Positions 11,321 to 21,990 of a DNA stretch of 64,000 nucleotides are shown here, piece by piece. The notes below the pieces were generated by a model. It worked only from the letters and a program-made list of their open reading frames with translations, ran no database searches and was not told where the DNA came from. Each line of letters starts with the position of its first letter. Positions within the stretch are counted from its first letter, which is position 1. Source of the DNA: Apostichopus japonicus (lineage: Eukaryota; Echinodermata; Holothuroidea; Aspidochirotida; Stichopodidae); contig NC_092568.1 in the NCBI RefSeq assembly GCF_037975245.1, forward strand, positions 4,599,001 to 4,663,000. Reading direction: 5' to 3'. A program made the translations under genes and the position numbers.

Positions 11321-13239
11321 CGCGGCAGCTGCCTCTGAAAAACCTCTCTGTCGTAGGGAAGACCGGACAGTTTCCAGGCAACTAACTGCAACCCCTTGAT
11401 GTCCGGGTGGGAGAGTGTTCCCTGTCTCTGGGACAGTAGGTGGGGCTTGTCTGGTAGGCTCGCTGGGACGTCCATGAGGAGTTGGGGAATCTCTGCGAAC
11501 CAGGGTCTGCGAGGCCAGAACGGGGCTATTAGAATAAACCTGCCCTTGGAGTTCCGGATCTTTCTGAGAACCTGCCCGACCATGCAAAGCGGTGGGAAGA
11601 CGTAGGCCTCTAAGTGGTCCCATGGGAGGGACATCGCATCCGTGTGGTAGGCCTGGGGGTGGAACCGTCTGGAACAGAAGGTCTGGAGCTTGCTGTTTGT
11701 GTATGTTGCGAACAGGTCTATCATCGGCTTTCCGAAGATCGCGAAGATTCTGTTGCAAGTTTCTTGTTCCAGCGTCCATTCGTTGGGGTCTAAATGCCCC
11801 CTGGACAAGGCGTCTGCCATCACGTTGAGCTTGCCCGCAATGTGGGAAGCTCGTAGGATCGTGCCCGAATCCTCGGCTGCTGTTATCACCTCCCATGCTA
11901 GCCGGCAGAGCTTCTCTGAGTGGGTGCCCCCCTGCCGGTTGATGTAAGCCACCACTGTGGTGTTGTCCGTGAAGACCGTGGTTATTGTACCCTGTATGTG
12001 CTCGTTGAAGGTTTCCAGAGCTCTCTTGACTGCGATCATCTCCAGGATATTGATGTGGAATGATCTTTCTGTTGGGGACCACGTTCCCCAGGCTGTGCGG
12101 TTGCTCCAATGAGCCCCCCATCCGGTGAGTGAAGCGTCTGTCGTTACAGATGTCATTGGTAGCTCTATTGTGAAAGGTACCCCTTGACTCCAATTGTCTG
12201 GGTCGAGCCACCATCGGAGGTGTTGAGTGGTTTCCTCCGACCTGTGGATTGGTGTTGTCATGTCCGGATCTGTGGGGTCTGCGGACTTCAGGAGGTGAAG
12301 CTGTAGGGGTCGCATGTGTAACCTGCACAGTCGGACTACATCGACCAGACTGGCCATGAGTCCCAGGGCTCGGAGCCACATCATTTTGGGTGACTCTTGG
12401 TGTGACAAGATCTGTTGCGTGGTCGTCCTGACCGCAGTGATCCTTTCTTCCGAGGGTCGGGCTACCCCGGCGGAGAAGTCTAGTATCGCTCCAAGGAACT
12501 GGGTCGTCTGAGTTGGAGATAGTCGAGACTTCTTCTCGTTCACGATCCAGCCCAGCTCTCGGAGGGTATGGAGCGTTTTGTGTACGTTGTCGGCGGCCTC
12601 TGACTGAGAGCTCCCTACCACCAACCAGTCGTCGAGGTACACGTACAGGGTGACCCCTCTCCTTCTGAGGTAGGAGACTACCGCTCCCGCTATTCTCGTG
12701 AAGACTCTGGGGGCCGTGGACAGGCCGAACGGGAGCGCCCTGAACTGGTAATCCTGTTCTGCATACCGGAACGTTAGAAACCGTCGGTGATCCTTGTGCA
12801 CTAGGATGTGTAGGTAAGCGTCCCGTAAGTCTACGGTCGCCGCCCACATGCCCTTTCTGAGTAGGGGTAATATTATATTTAGGGTTTCCATACGGAAGTG
12901 TTTTGGCCTGATAAATTTTGTGTTGAGGGGTTTTAGATTTAGGATGGGACGCCAGGTGTCGTCCCGTTTTTTGGTCAGAAAGAAAGAGGACCGGAAGAGT
13001 GGTCCCGTCCCTCCCGGTACCTCCACAATTGCCTGCTTGGCCAGCAGGGCCAGAATTTCCCCTTCTAGAATTAGGCGTTTGACGGGGTCTGTGGGTGTGG
13101 GTGTCTGTCTTCCTCCGCCCCCGAAGGGTGGGCTGGAGGAGAATTCTATTCGGTATCCGTGTTCGACTGTGTCCAACACCCACTTGTCCCCGCCAATGAA
13201 TTCCCATTGCTGGGTAAAGTTTGTCAGTCTCCCCCCCAC
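11209..13239 (-). CDS. DIRS reverse transcriptase / RNase H
   Basis: Polymerase of the DIRS element, about 676 codons in this open stretch. The RT palm motif YVYLDDWLVV lies near residue 200. RNase H follows with its acidic residues visible in order: TTDASLTGWG, NILEMIAVKRAL, FTDNTTVVAY and NVMADALSR. The C-terminal section (IDLFATYTNSKL ... FPPLCMVGQVLRK ... FWPRRPWF) is typical of DIRS and Ngaro proteins. The frame has no early ATG: the first listed codon is GTG, and the frame is open further upstream past the Gag stop. It is +1 relative to Gag, so synthesis by frameshift, reinitiation or splicing is likely. Its end overlaps the recombinase frame. Confidence 0.92.
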   Translation of the reverse strand: MGGRLTNFTQQWEFIGGDKWVLDTVEHGYRIEFSSSPPFGGGGRQTPTPTDPVKRLILEGEILALLAKQAIVEVPGGTGPLFRSSFFLTKKRDDTWRPILNLKPLNTKFIRPKHFRMETLNIILPLLRKGMWAATVDLRDAYLHILVHKDHRRFLTFRYAEQDYQFRALPFGLSTAPRVFTRIAGAVVSYLRRRGVTLYVYLDDWLVVGSSQSEAADNVHKTLHTLRELGWIVNEKKSRLSPTQTTQFLGAILDFSAGVARPSEERITAVRTTTQQILSHQESPKMMWLRALGLMASLVDVVRLCRLHMRPLQLHLLKSADPTDPDMTTPIHRSEETTQHLRWWLDPDNWSQGVPFTIELPMTSVTTDASLTGWGAHWSNRTAWGTWSPTERSFHINILEMIAVKRALETFNEHIQGTITTVFTDNTTVVAYINRQGGTHSEKLCRLAWEVITAAEDSGTILRASHIAGKLNVMADALSRGHLDPNEWTLEQETCNRIFAIFGKPMIDLFATYTNSKLQTFCSRRFHPQAYHTDAMSLPWDHLEAYVFPPLCMVGQVLRKIRNSKGRFILIAPFWPRRPWFAEIPQLLMDVPASLPDKPHLLSQRQGTLSHPDIKGLQLVAWKLSGLPYDREVFQRQLPRWQPTLEGERPQRLTIPACGSSNSGAGLDRYCLLRSL

Positions 13240-13270
13240 CTGCGGAATGGCCGCGGTGAGGTGGGCACCC

Positions 13271-15397
13271 CTAGGGCTGGGAGGCGAACGACGGTCGCGT
13301 GGAGGAGCGGTCGTTGTCCCGTCTGGGAGGCGCTGTGCCTCTGCCTCCTCTCGGTGTCCAGGAGCGGGTCGGGCGGTATGCCGTTCCCCTGCTTCTTCCT
13401 CTGAGAGCTCCTCTGCTCAGTGGTCTGGCGGGTGCTGCTCTCGCTCCCCTGGTTGGCTTGTTCTCCCTCGGTCGGAAGGGTCTCGGTCTTTGTGTAGCCG
13501 AGGGTCTAAACTCCGATTTAGCCAGGGTCTCTCTCCGGGCTACCTCTTCCTGTAGTTTTTTCTGGAAGTTGCCTCCGAAGAGGTCCTCACCGAGCACTGG
13601 CAGAGCTAGCATTCTGTTCCTTGCCTCGGTTGATGGCCAGCGGATGGCGGAGACGACGTTCTCCCTGCGGGCTTTTACGGAACGTGTAGCGACTCTTGCA
13701 AACTGGTCGTATGCGAGCCTTACGAGGGGTCCTAGCAGTAGGAGGAGCTGGCCCGCTTCATCCCTGGACACCTGGCTGTCGTCCTCAGGGAGTTGCTGGT
13801 GGTGCCGCATAAGGACCTCGGCTGACAGCATTAGGACTGAGGCGAACTTCATGCCTGAGCGGGCCGCTGTGTCCACCTCAACTAGAAGTTCTTCCAGCTT
13901 TCTCTGGTCAGGAGTCTTAAAGGTTTGGGAAGATGAGGCCCCATGCTCGGCCTTCAGCCTTTCTTTGGCCTCCTGGGGGATGGTTGGGCATTTGAATAGC
14001 GCCCTCCAGGCCTCGTCTGGTACCCTGACTGCCCTGTCTGCCCTGGCTGGGAAGGCAGTCCACCTGTTCTTATCGGCTATGGCCTCGAATCTATCATAAC
14101 ATGTTGCATCAACGGGCATGGTGGTCTTTGGCTTCGATGACATCTCGCCGGTTGCCGTGAGTTTGGACACCCGGCCTGCCTTCTGTGGCTGGGTCTCAGG
14201 TTCCTCGAACCCCAGGTGCCGTCTGAAGATGTCGGCCGCCCGTGCCATTAACTCTTGGGGGAGCGCTCCTCCTGTTATGGGAGCCTCCTCTGGTTCGTAG
14301 CTTCGACTAAGGCTATCTTCCATAGGATCGTAGTCGAGGGGTTCTGTGGGATCCATAAGATCCCCCTCGTCCTCCAAGCCGGATAGATTTACCGACGCTC
14401 TGCAGTCCAGGGCGTCTGGATCCGAGACCGGATGTGGGGCCGTAGTAGGGCCGGAGCCTGTGGAGCCTGGTGCCTTGTCGGTCACCGTGGTTACTCTCTG
14501 CTCTATCAGGGGGCGTAGTAGGCCGGTAAGTTGAGCCAGCCATGCTGGCTCCTCCTCCTGTCGCCGTCTCGGGGACCGGCGCCTCCTCTTCGCTCTCCTG
14601 TAGCCGTCGTCAGACGACTCTGAAGACTCGTCGGAGGTCGGGGAGTGTCTTCTCCTCTCCTTCCGTCTCGGGGATCTTGAGTGCGTTCCGGATCTATCTC
14701 TTCTAGGTCTGCGGGAGGTCTCTCTCCCCCTGCTTTCCCGGGTCGGGGTCTCAGTAGGGACCCGTCTTTCCGGCTCCCTCTCCGGCTCCCTGCTATGGGA
14801 CCGGCTCCGTCTCACTGACCCTTCGATCGCACTCTCTTTCGGACCCGAGCTCTCTGTGGCCGGCGGCCCGCGCTCCGTGGGTCTATCTTGCTGCGGTCCA
14901 CACTGAGGCGTAACCTCTAGCCCGGCCGAGCAGTGCCTCTTCTTGAGAGGTCTTTTCTTGGCAGGAGCCTTCCCTTTGCTCCTGCCCTTCCCTTTGGTCG
15001 TAACTACGCCGGACGTCGCCGGGGCCGTTAGGGGTACTCTCTCTTTCTCTTTCTCTTTCTCTTTCTCTCTCTCCTCTCTCTCTCCTTCGGCCCTCTCCTG
15101 GCCACTCTCCTCCACCTCTCTCTCTACCTCACCCTCTTCCTCTCTCTCTCCCGTCCCTCCTATATCCTCTGCCCCGATGTCGTTCGGGATCAAGTCTAGC
15201 TTGCCCTGCAGCTTGGTTCGCAGACTCTTGAGCCACTGATCAATCTCCTGCCACTGGGTCGGCGAGAATTTTATACAGACCAGGCAGGGGTCCCGTCTGG
15301 TGCAGGATCTGCACTTGGGGCATAGGTCGTGCTCGTCCCAGGCTCTGCCTGGCCGAAACATCGAGCAGCTGACACACTTCAGCTGGTTACGAGACAT
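13271..15397 (-). CDS. DIRS Gag-like protein
   Basis: About 708 residues from the first ATG (15397). Seven further in-frame codons upstream begin with TTG. The N-terminus has clustered cysteines (CVSC, CPKC, CTRRDPCLVC) that look zinc-binding. A long glutamate/lysine-rich and then arginine/serine-rich segment follows (EREEREKEKEKEKER, SRSPRRKERRRHS). The second half has a conserved-looking block (AFPARADRAVRVPDEAWRAL, LPVLGEDLFGGNF) and an RG/RP-rich basic tail suited to RNA binding. It is the first frame after the right terminal repeat. Function in particle assembly is inferred from position and composition. Confidence 0.8.
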   Translation of the reverse strand: MSRNQLKCVSCSMFRPGRAWDEHDLCPKCRSCTRRDPCLVCIKFSPTQWQEIDQWLKSLRTKLQGKLDLIPNDIGAEDIGGTGEREEEGEVEREVEESGQERAEGEREEREKEKEKEKERVPLTAPATSGVVTTKGKGRSKGKAPAKKRPLKKRHCSAGLEVTPQCGPQQDRPTERGPPATESSGPKESAIEGSVRRSRSHSREPEREPERRVPTETPTRESRGRETSRRPRRDRSGTHSRSPRRKERRRHSPTSDESSESSDDGYRRAKRRRRSPRRRQEEEPAWLAQLTGLLRPLIEQRVTTVTDKAPGSTGSGPTTAPHPVSDPDALDCRASVNLSGLEDEGDLMDPTEPLDYDPMEDSLSRSYEPEEAPITGGALPQELMARAADIFRRHLGFEEPETQPQKAGRVSKLTATGEMSSKPKTTMPVDATCYDRFEAIADKNRWTAFPARADRAVRVPDEAWRALFKCPTIPQEAKERLKAEHGASSSQTFKTPDQRKLEELLVEVDTAARSGMKFASVLMLSAEVLMRHHQQLPEDDSQVSRDEAGQLLLLLGPLVRLAYDQFARVATRSVKARRENVVSAIRWPSTEARNRMLALPVLGEDLFGGNFQKKLQEEVARRETLAKSEFRPSATQRPRPFRPRENKPTRGARAAPARPLSRGALRGRSRGTAYRPTRSWTPRGGRGTAPPRRDNDRSSTRPSFASQP

Positions 15398-15419
15398 GCT
15401 GTAAAACTCTCGAGTCAAG

Positions 15420-15983
15420 GAGGTATAATTCTTAGAGCTTAAAAATGAAAGCCAATGAAGCTAACAAGAGAACGGGAGATAATCTGGGGGAGGAACATGC
15501 TAACAGAGAATAGGTGGAACGTAGCGTAACCTAGCAACGGTAAATACAAACGCTACGAAGTGGCCTAACAACAATCAAAACAAGCTGAAAAGAACGTGAG
15601 AGAGCAATATATATAGAAGAGGAAAATAATAACGAGTAAACATGCTATGAACATGAAAATACACGAAAAACAACATGCTACGAACATGAAAGAACATGAA
15701 AACAACACGCCTATAGCGTGGGGGAGGAAAATGGCGGGAACCTAAGCAGTTCGCGGAACTGCTACCCCCGCACAAAAAACGCCCGAAGGCGGAAACGCAC
15801 TGAGAAAACAGTCCCCAAAACCCTCCCTTTCAACAAAAAGGATACTTATCGGTCTGGAAAAGACTGCAAAACTCCACCGAATCCGAATGAAAGGAAATTC
15901 CAACGATCGTATAAAGAAATCCAAGACAAAATTCAAGGGAAACTTCCACAAGAATTTTTGCGTGTAGACACTTTAATGGTAGG
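15420..15983 (-). promoter_or_regulatory. DIRS 5' leader between Gag start and right terminal repeat
   Basis: About 560 bp with the reiterated phrase GAACATGAAAA/ACATGCTA at 15585-15700. It has no coding frame of note. Position implies it is transcribed leader; no promoter element is certain. Confidence 0.4.
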
Positions 15984-16104
15984 ATGAAAAAGGAGGAGTG
16001 ACCGGGGGGGGCCCGGTCATAGAGGGCGCACAGTGTTATTATTTTACCAAGACTTTATAGGCACAGTAGAATGAAGTGCTAAGGTTGTGAGGAGACAGGT
16101 AAGC
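15984..16104 (-). repeat. DIRS right inverted terminal repeat
   Basis: Reverse complement of 9616-9736. The outer extension 16105-16120 (GAGGAGCGAAGTAAAT) is specific to this end and is complemented only in the internal region at 10268-10283. Confidence 0.9.
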
Positions 16105-16120
16105 GAGGAGCGAAGTAAAT

Positions 16121-16240
16121 CAAAGAAATATTTTGCCAAAAATGCCTTCCAGACTGCCAGAAACAGCACTTCCCATGCATTGTCAGTTGCAGCTAAACCC
16201 TCTGTATTTTGACATCATCTCATGTTTTAAATATTTAGAC
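16121..16240 (+). mobile_element. right remnant of dispersed MITE split by DIRS
   Basis: CAAAGAAATATTTTGCCAAAAATGCC followed by ACAGCACTTCCCATGCAT matches the second half of the repeat family also seen at 23005, 25780, 31065, 58560 and 59460 (AAATGGCACTTCCC phrase). Confidence 0.55.
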
Positions 16241-18010
16241 ATCCATAAAATAAAAGTTTAATAAGCTTTTATATTTACTTTTGGTTACAATTGTTACATC
16301 AATAACCAGACATATAAGGCACACTAGGGCAGGATGGGGGTACATAGCATACTGCCTAGGGAAAAAGCCATATGGGAAGTTAAGGTATAAATCATTTGTA
16401 CAGAGTATTATTATTATTTACACTAGTGAGTATGTTTAAAAGCCCTAAGGTTTTTATTACTTTCGCTTTGAACACTTTATGGGATCCAGGGACCCCCTGC
16501 AGGCCCTGGAAGCTATATGGATTAGCTGCCCCTTAAGGCTTAAAATGGTCTAATTTCATCCAATCAGCTGAAGTTTCACTGATGGACCATGTTAATTACA
16601 TGGTCATTAATGGTCTTTCAATACAACACATTTGTTTCAAGTTTACCCTTCTTACCATGCTCACATACACATTATTTGCAAAGGTTACATCAGTTACACT
16701 TTTCTGAAGAATTAAACTGGCCAAATTGACCAAATTTACAATCCAAATACACTTTATTTAACCTTAATAAAGCTTCCTGTTAGAAAAACCTAGTTGTTAC
16801 AAGATTTGACCATGGGTGGAAATGTTGGGGCTCCAAGGAAGAATGAATAAAAATAATAAATAAATTAAAAACATAGAGGGGTGTGAGGGTTCTCACCCCC
16901 ACACCTAGATTCAGCAATGGTACACGGGTAAATATCATCACTTTTATAGGTACTGGGTGTGTACTGAATAATTAAAGGCATATTTTGCATTTAGTTTGTT
17001 TTATTTTTTATTTCTACTGGCTTTCACTGTTTTACACTACCCTACAGGCAGTGATCGAAATAACAAAATAAATAAATTTAGGAGGTCCCATGAGCCTGAT
17101 GCCCCTAAAACATACAAGGGGCCCTAGAGATGGACAGTGACTAGCCCAATCCAAAAGGTGACAATAATAAACTTAAACCCTTTTAAATCACGCCCAATCC
17201 GTAAAATGTTACCCCAAAATTTGTGCAACTCAACCAGCTGGATGTATTGTTACAAATAAGTGTAAATGCTGAAGGCAGTTTCAACTATCTCGAAAGATTG
17301 AGCAGAAAACTTCTGAAAGTATATCATAAAAAAATAAATAAATTTGAATGTTGTACAAAATGCAACTGTTTCATGGAAACAAGGCTCTAGTTCATCCATT
17401 CATAAATACTAGAACACCAGAGCTGTTGTTTTTTAGTGGAAAGGAGAACAGACTTTTTGTCATTCATGAACACAAGAAACAGGTGTTTGCGTAGGATACA
17501 ATGGGTCTTTATTGAGTGTTGTATTGTGAATGAAATTACAGTCTCCATATTTGCATTGACATTGGAAAATTAAGTATTTTATTTCAAAGAAACAAAGGGG
17601 GTGGGGGGGCGGGACAGAGAATCATAGTTTAGATTCAAATCAATTTTTGAATAAAATGTGTGGTCTCCTCTCCTCCTCTCCTCCTCTCCTTCTTTCTTTT
17701 TTGCACCTCTCCAAGTTCTTTCTCTGACCCTTAAGAGGGGTTATGTTGTTATTCAAAGTCAAAAGGGAACAGTCTCAAAACATGAATTCACGTTACCCTA
17801 AAGTGATGTTACGATACCAGAAAATTACAGATGTGTAATATTTATAAGAGTCCTTCACTCTCCTCAAATGCCAGTCAAATTTGATCAGTTCAGCAATTGT
17901 ATCGTGTAAGGAATTGCTCACACATGGTAATTTGAAATATGATCTAAACATATTCCTAAACCCATTGGTGTAACCAGCAGCAGGCTTCCAATGACTCCTA
18001 CTTGAAGGTG
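16240..18010. other. no gene seen
   Basis: AT-rich sequence with scattered TAA/ATT runs, a local hairpin near 16880-16905 (GGTGTGAGGGTTCTCACCCC) and a pyrimidine microsatellite (CTCCTCTCC units, about 17665-17695). No exon, RNA or mobile element boundary could be supported. Confidence 0.4.
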
Positions 18011-18019
18011 CATGAGCTG

Positions 18020-19752
18020 ATTACAGTCCATGAGACCGTCCGAAGGTCCGCGAGACCGAAAATAAAAAGGTCCGCGAGACCGAAGTTAATTAGGGGTCAA
18101 CTTTTAACCTCCAGCCCGTAACATTTGACACAATTTCCTCATAATAAATTTTAAAATAATTTAACTTCCGAACTTTTTGTACATTTTGTAGCACAAACAC
18201 ACAAAAATGCTTCTGGTTTTCGGTAATGTGACAGGTATTTTTTTCAAGAAATACCCGTAGCATCAACCTATGGTGACGCTTCCATTTTTCGGGCAAGGTT
18301 TTGGAAATTTTGGGCAAAGAACGTCATGCCCCCCCTTCCTAAAGTGAAATTCTTCCATAGGCTTATGAGTCCCCCTCCTACCCACCCACCCCCACCATGT
18401 CTCAAGACCCTGTATACACCACTACTCTCCCCGGGACGCCGATCAACATTTTTCGCATGTTGAGAATATTAATCAGACACGGGTTTGCTCGTCCCCCCTA
18501 AAATGTTGATGATATCGCCGCCAATGTTAACAACTATCAACAATAGGCTGTTGGCAATGAACGTCGAGTTGGTAACTTGGTACAACCGAGCTGGACTCTA
18601 ACAACTCCCTGGAACAACTGCCATAGACAATCATACACAAATCAAGCATAGTGTTGTATTACGTATTGGCCAATGACGTTTGTAGCTTTTAAATATTCAT
18701 ATTATGGGCGAGGTTTATTTGGATCCCAACGAAAAAATATCTTCGAGAAAAACAAAACAGTTGAAAGTTTTAAATTTTTCGACTTTAATGCCACCATTTG
18801 AAGTAAGATTTGAATAGATAAGCTAGTTATGTATGTCGTTATCATTGTGGATTCATTGAGGTTGAGAGAAAAAAAAGACGCAAAATGCTGCTTTAAAGTC
18901 CAGACATTGGACAATAAACAAGAGTCATCCTACTGGAGAAATTATAAAGAGAACTATGTTTGTCTTTCTGATATAATATGTAAAAGAACATGTAAAAGAA
19001 TTCAAACAGGAAAAAAATCTGCTGATAATATGATATCATATGATAATGATGAAACTGGAAAAACATTGCACCAGATCGCATCTAAGGACCTTCAATTGTT
19101 CCCAAAAATCTCAACAGAGACCCTCCCCCCCATATCAATCTCAAAATGTGCCCCGCTTTAAATTTCTGGCTACGACGATGTCGTGGGGCCTAGTAGGGCC
19201 GTGTGGTCAAGTGGTTAAGGCAGTGGACTTGTGATCTAAGGATTACAGGTTCGAGCCCTGGCCAGATCATTGCTTTGTGTCCTTGGTCAAGGCGCTTTAT
19301 CTCCATTGCCTCTCTTCACCCAGGTGTATAAATGGGGACCTGCGAGGTAACTTGTAAATATAGTTGCGTGCGCCGGTTTGTGGCTGCACCCTATGGGAAG
19401 TTCCCGGGGGGACACGTGGTTGTGGTGCACTGTGGTGCCCCAGGAGAGATTGATTGAATTGTGCACACTTTGGTGTGTGGGTGTGACAAGTTACCAATGA
19501 CCAGGGGTTAATAATTTTCAGCGCACTGAGACTTAAGTGTGTATTTGCGCTTTATAAGAACTGTGTATTATTATTATTATTATTAGTAATAGTTTCGGTC
19601 TCGCGGACCTTCGGTCTCGCGGACCTTTTTTTAATTTCGGTCTCGCGGACCTTTTTTTAATTTCGGTCTCGCGGACCTTTCTTTAATTTCGGTCTCGCGG
19701 ACCTTTTTTTAATTTCGGTCTCGCGGACCTTCGGTCTCGGGGAATTCCCCCC
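18020..19752. mobile_element. foldback element with repeated GGTCTCGCGGACC motif
   Basis: The left end has about two to three copies of AAGGTCCGCGAGACCGAA (18043-18090). The right end (19590-19740) has about six of the complementary 26-bp unit TTTCGGTCTCGCGGACC plus T-run. The block is bounded by a perfect 9-bp direct repeat CATGAGCTG at 18011-18019 and 19752-19760, so the duplication overlaps the stated right edge by a base. The core shows no ORF above about 110 codons and carries a nested SINE. The motif itself is nearly palindromic. Superfamily is uncertain because the outermost bases of the two ends do not match well. Confidence 0.65.
19195..19586 (+). mobile_element. tRNA-derived SINE
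   Basis: The head is tRNA-like with an A box TGGTCAAGTGG (19204-19214) and a B box GGTTCGAGCC (19248-19257) at the normal spacing. A tRNA-unrelated body of about 300 bp follows. The tail GCGCTTTATAAGAACTGTG runs into a (TTA)n repeat at 19568-19586. It would be transcribed by RNA polymerase III and mobilised by a LINE. It sits inside the foldback element 18020-19752. It is not a functional tRNA, since the downstream acceptor-stem partner is missing. Confidence 0.8.
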
Positions 19753-19760
19753 ATGAGCTG

Positions 19761-21990
19761 CAGGCACAAGTTTTAAAATTATCAAGATTAGAAAACAATG
19801 GCCAACTCCCATATCCATACCTTAATTGCTCTGTTACTAAGATTAAAAAAAAATGTTAAAACTTGAGGCAGTTTTCAATGAAGGAGGAGGCAATAATATA
19901 TGATGTGGATGGAAACTGCATAGAAAGATATTTTTTTTCACAAGTACCGTATCCAGTTTTGGTAACACTTGTTATCGCTCTTCCATATAGGCTACATGAC
20001 TGTATGTATGGCATCTAAAATGGTATCCTTTATTTATGTTCATTTAAGCCCCCAGTTCAAGCCTCTACACATCCATGTTGACCATATTTATACCTTTGAC
20101 AAATTATTTTTTACCTTATAAAAAGGCATTTAAAGAAGAGGGACTGAGTTTCTGTCCTGTTTTATTGAGACTTTGGATCCTAATTGTACCCCACTTTTTC
20201 ACATAGGTTCACTTGAAAAGCCTGCAACATCGGAACACAGATTTAAAATGCATTTTAATCTTATTTATGTTAAAGCCAGTTTACGGTTGAAGTTAATGCA
20301 TAATCGGAGTTAACTGATGTCTTTCATGGAACCATTTAGGATCAAGGATTCACTTCAAAACACAACAACTTGAGACCTAACATGTGTTAGGTATACTGAG
20401 CTCTACCATGTCAGATCTAAGGAAGTGGTAGAGCATCTATGAATGGGTGACCAATCTCAGCAATGCAATTCATAGGTGTCAAGGGGGAGTGGGGTGGTCA
20501 CCCACAAAACAATATAATCGTGTTGAAACCATCATTTTACCCCCCCCCATGAAAAAGTATCAATAGACCCCCCAAAAAAAAGTTGCAGTTGAAATCAACT
20601 CAAATATGTCACCCTATCTCTTATCAGGAGTTGAGAAAATGCCATAATTATTCCAAAATAGTTAGGAAAATTTGACCCAAATATAGTGAATTTATTGTCA
20701 GAATTAATAAAGTCCACCAGAAATTGGGAATTTGTTGACAATAAACATACTTTAAACTGTATGCCAAACATTTTCCAGTAGGTTCTCCAGCCAGACCAAA
20801 TATTTCCAGCCGACCAAATATTTGGAGATGGGGGGCATTTGGGGGTCGAGTCTGATGAGCATTCCCATCACTTAACATGTCTGGCAGCAGCCATTCATGA
20901 TGCCTGGGACTATGCCAAACCAAAGTTTCCATTGTTTGAGAATGGGGCATATTGCAAAACCACCCTAAAGATCTTCACCTCCTTGGTCATTTCAGTAAAT
21001 GAAAAGAAAGTTAGATTTTATACTTGTTTCACCCTATATTTTTCTCTAATTCTTGTACTTAATTATAAGGTGTATTTTTATTGGGACTTTGTTAGACTTT
21101 CGTCGTCATAAGACCCTCACCGGACATTAATAACTGTTGAGTCGATCGTGTTGATCTAGTATTTAAGTGTTTATATCAATCAAAAACTGGATTGGTTTGT
21201 TAATATCAATGGCGTCATTAACAAATTAATCTCTAAATGAGGAAATTGAATTCTTTCCATGTAGATACCAAATTTTTAATGAACTTGTTTTGTAAGGGGG
21301 TGGCATTATTGCCTAATTTGCAGGGGAGGCAATCCTACAATTACTGGAAAGGAGTGTATTAATTAATGTATTTATAGGAGGGCGGGATGAGTTATTGGTG
21401 AGGTGCAGGAGGAGGTGAACTATGTTTACCAATGCCTTGTATGTAGCAAGCTGCAAGAGTCCCCCCTGCATGTCCAGCTTATGAGACAAGCAATCCCGCC
21501 CAGTAGTAGGCTCATACAGCCTCCTTCTGTTACTAAAACCCCCACTATCCTTTATCTTTCATTCCTCAGCCTATTAAAACTCATAATATTAAAATTAAAC
21601 GTTAGGTTTTCTTTCTTACCTTTTCTGTACAGCCTGCTAGGCAGGGTCAAGGGAAATGTAACATTTGGGTTGAAATGTACAGAACTTGGTCAAATGTGGT
21701 ATGGCTAAGATAGTTAAGATAGTTAATGAATTATATTTTACCACTGTGCTTGCATAACAAAAATATAATAATAATATACTAATTTAATAAAAAGTTATAG
21801 ACATATATAATACATGCCAATTTCACTTGTGTTGTGCCCCACATTATTGAATTATAGGGATATTTTTAAAACCAGATTTTCCTAGTACACAATCTATATA
21901 CAATATCTGTCATGGTCATTATTATGCGTACCACAGGAATAATTCCCCTTCAATGTTTATAACTTGACAATTAGCAGTAATTGCTAATTA
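19761..21990. other. no gene seen
   Basis: AT-rich DNA with short C-runs near 20540. Small frames at 20648-20950 and 21403-21708 have no recognisable product and no splice context I trust. Confidence 0.35.

Larger units (their letters stand above)
9577..16120 (-). mobile_element. DIRS-type tyrosine-recombinase retrotransposon, apparently intact
   Basis: A 6.5-kb element read from right to left. It has inverted terminal repeats of about 121 bp (9616-9736 and 15984-16104), each with a different outer extension, and an internal complementary region (10215-10312). Three frames follow the DIRS order: Gag-like (13271-15397), reverse transcriptase plus RNase H (11209-13239) and tyrosine recombinase (10307-11320). 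The internal region is the exact complement of the two ends joined head to tail, as expected if a circular DNA intermediate is inserted by the recombinase without target duplication. No internal stop breaks any domain, so the copy looks young. Confidence 0.93.

Noticed and set aside
10307-13207. Single 966-codon protein on the minus strand
   Set aside because: Its first about 600 codons are a proline/arginine-rich shadow of the RT frame. Only the C-terminal third has tyrosine recombinase features.
19195-19270. True tRNA gene
   Set aside because: A and B boxes are good, but the acceptor stem does not close, and the sequence continues into a SINE body with a TTA tail.
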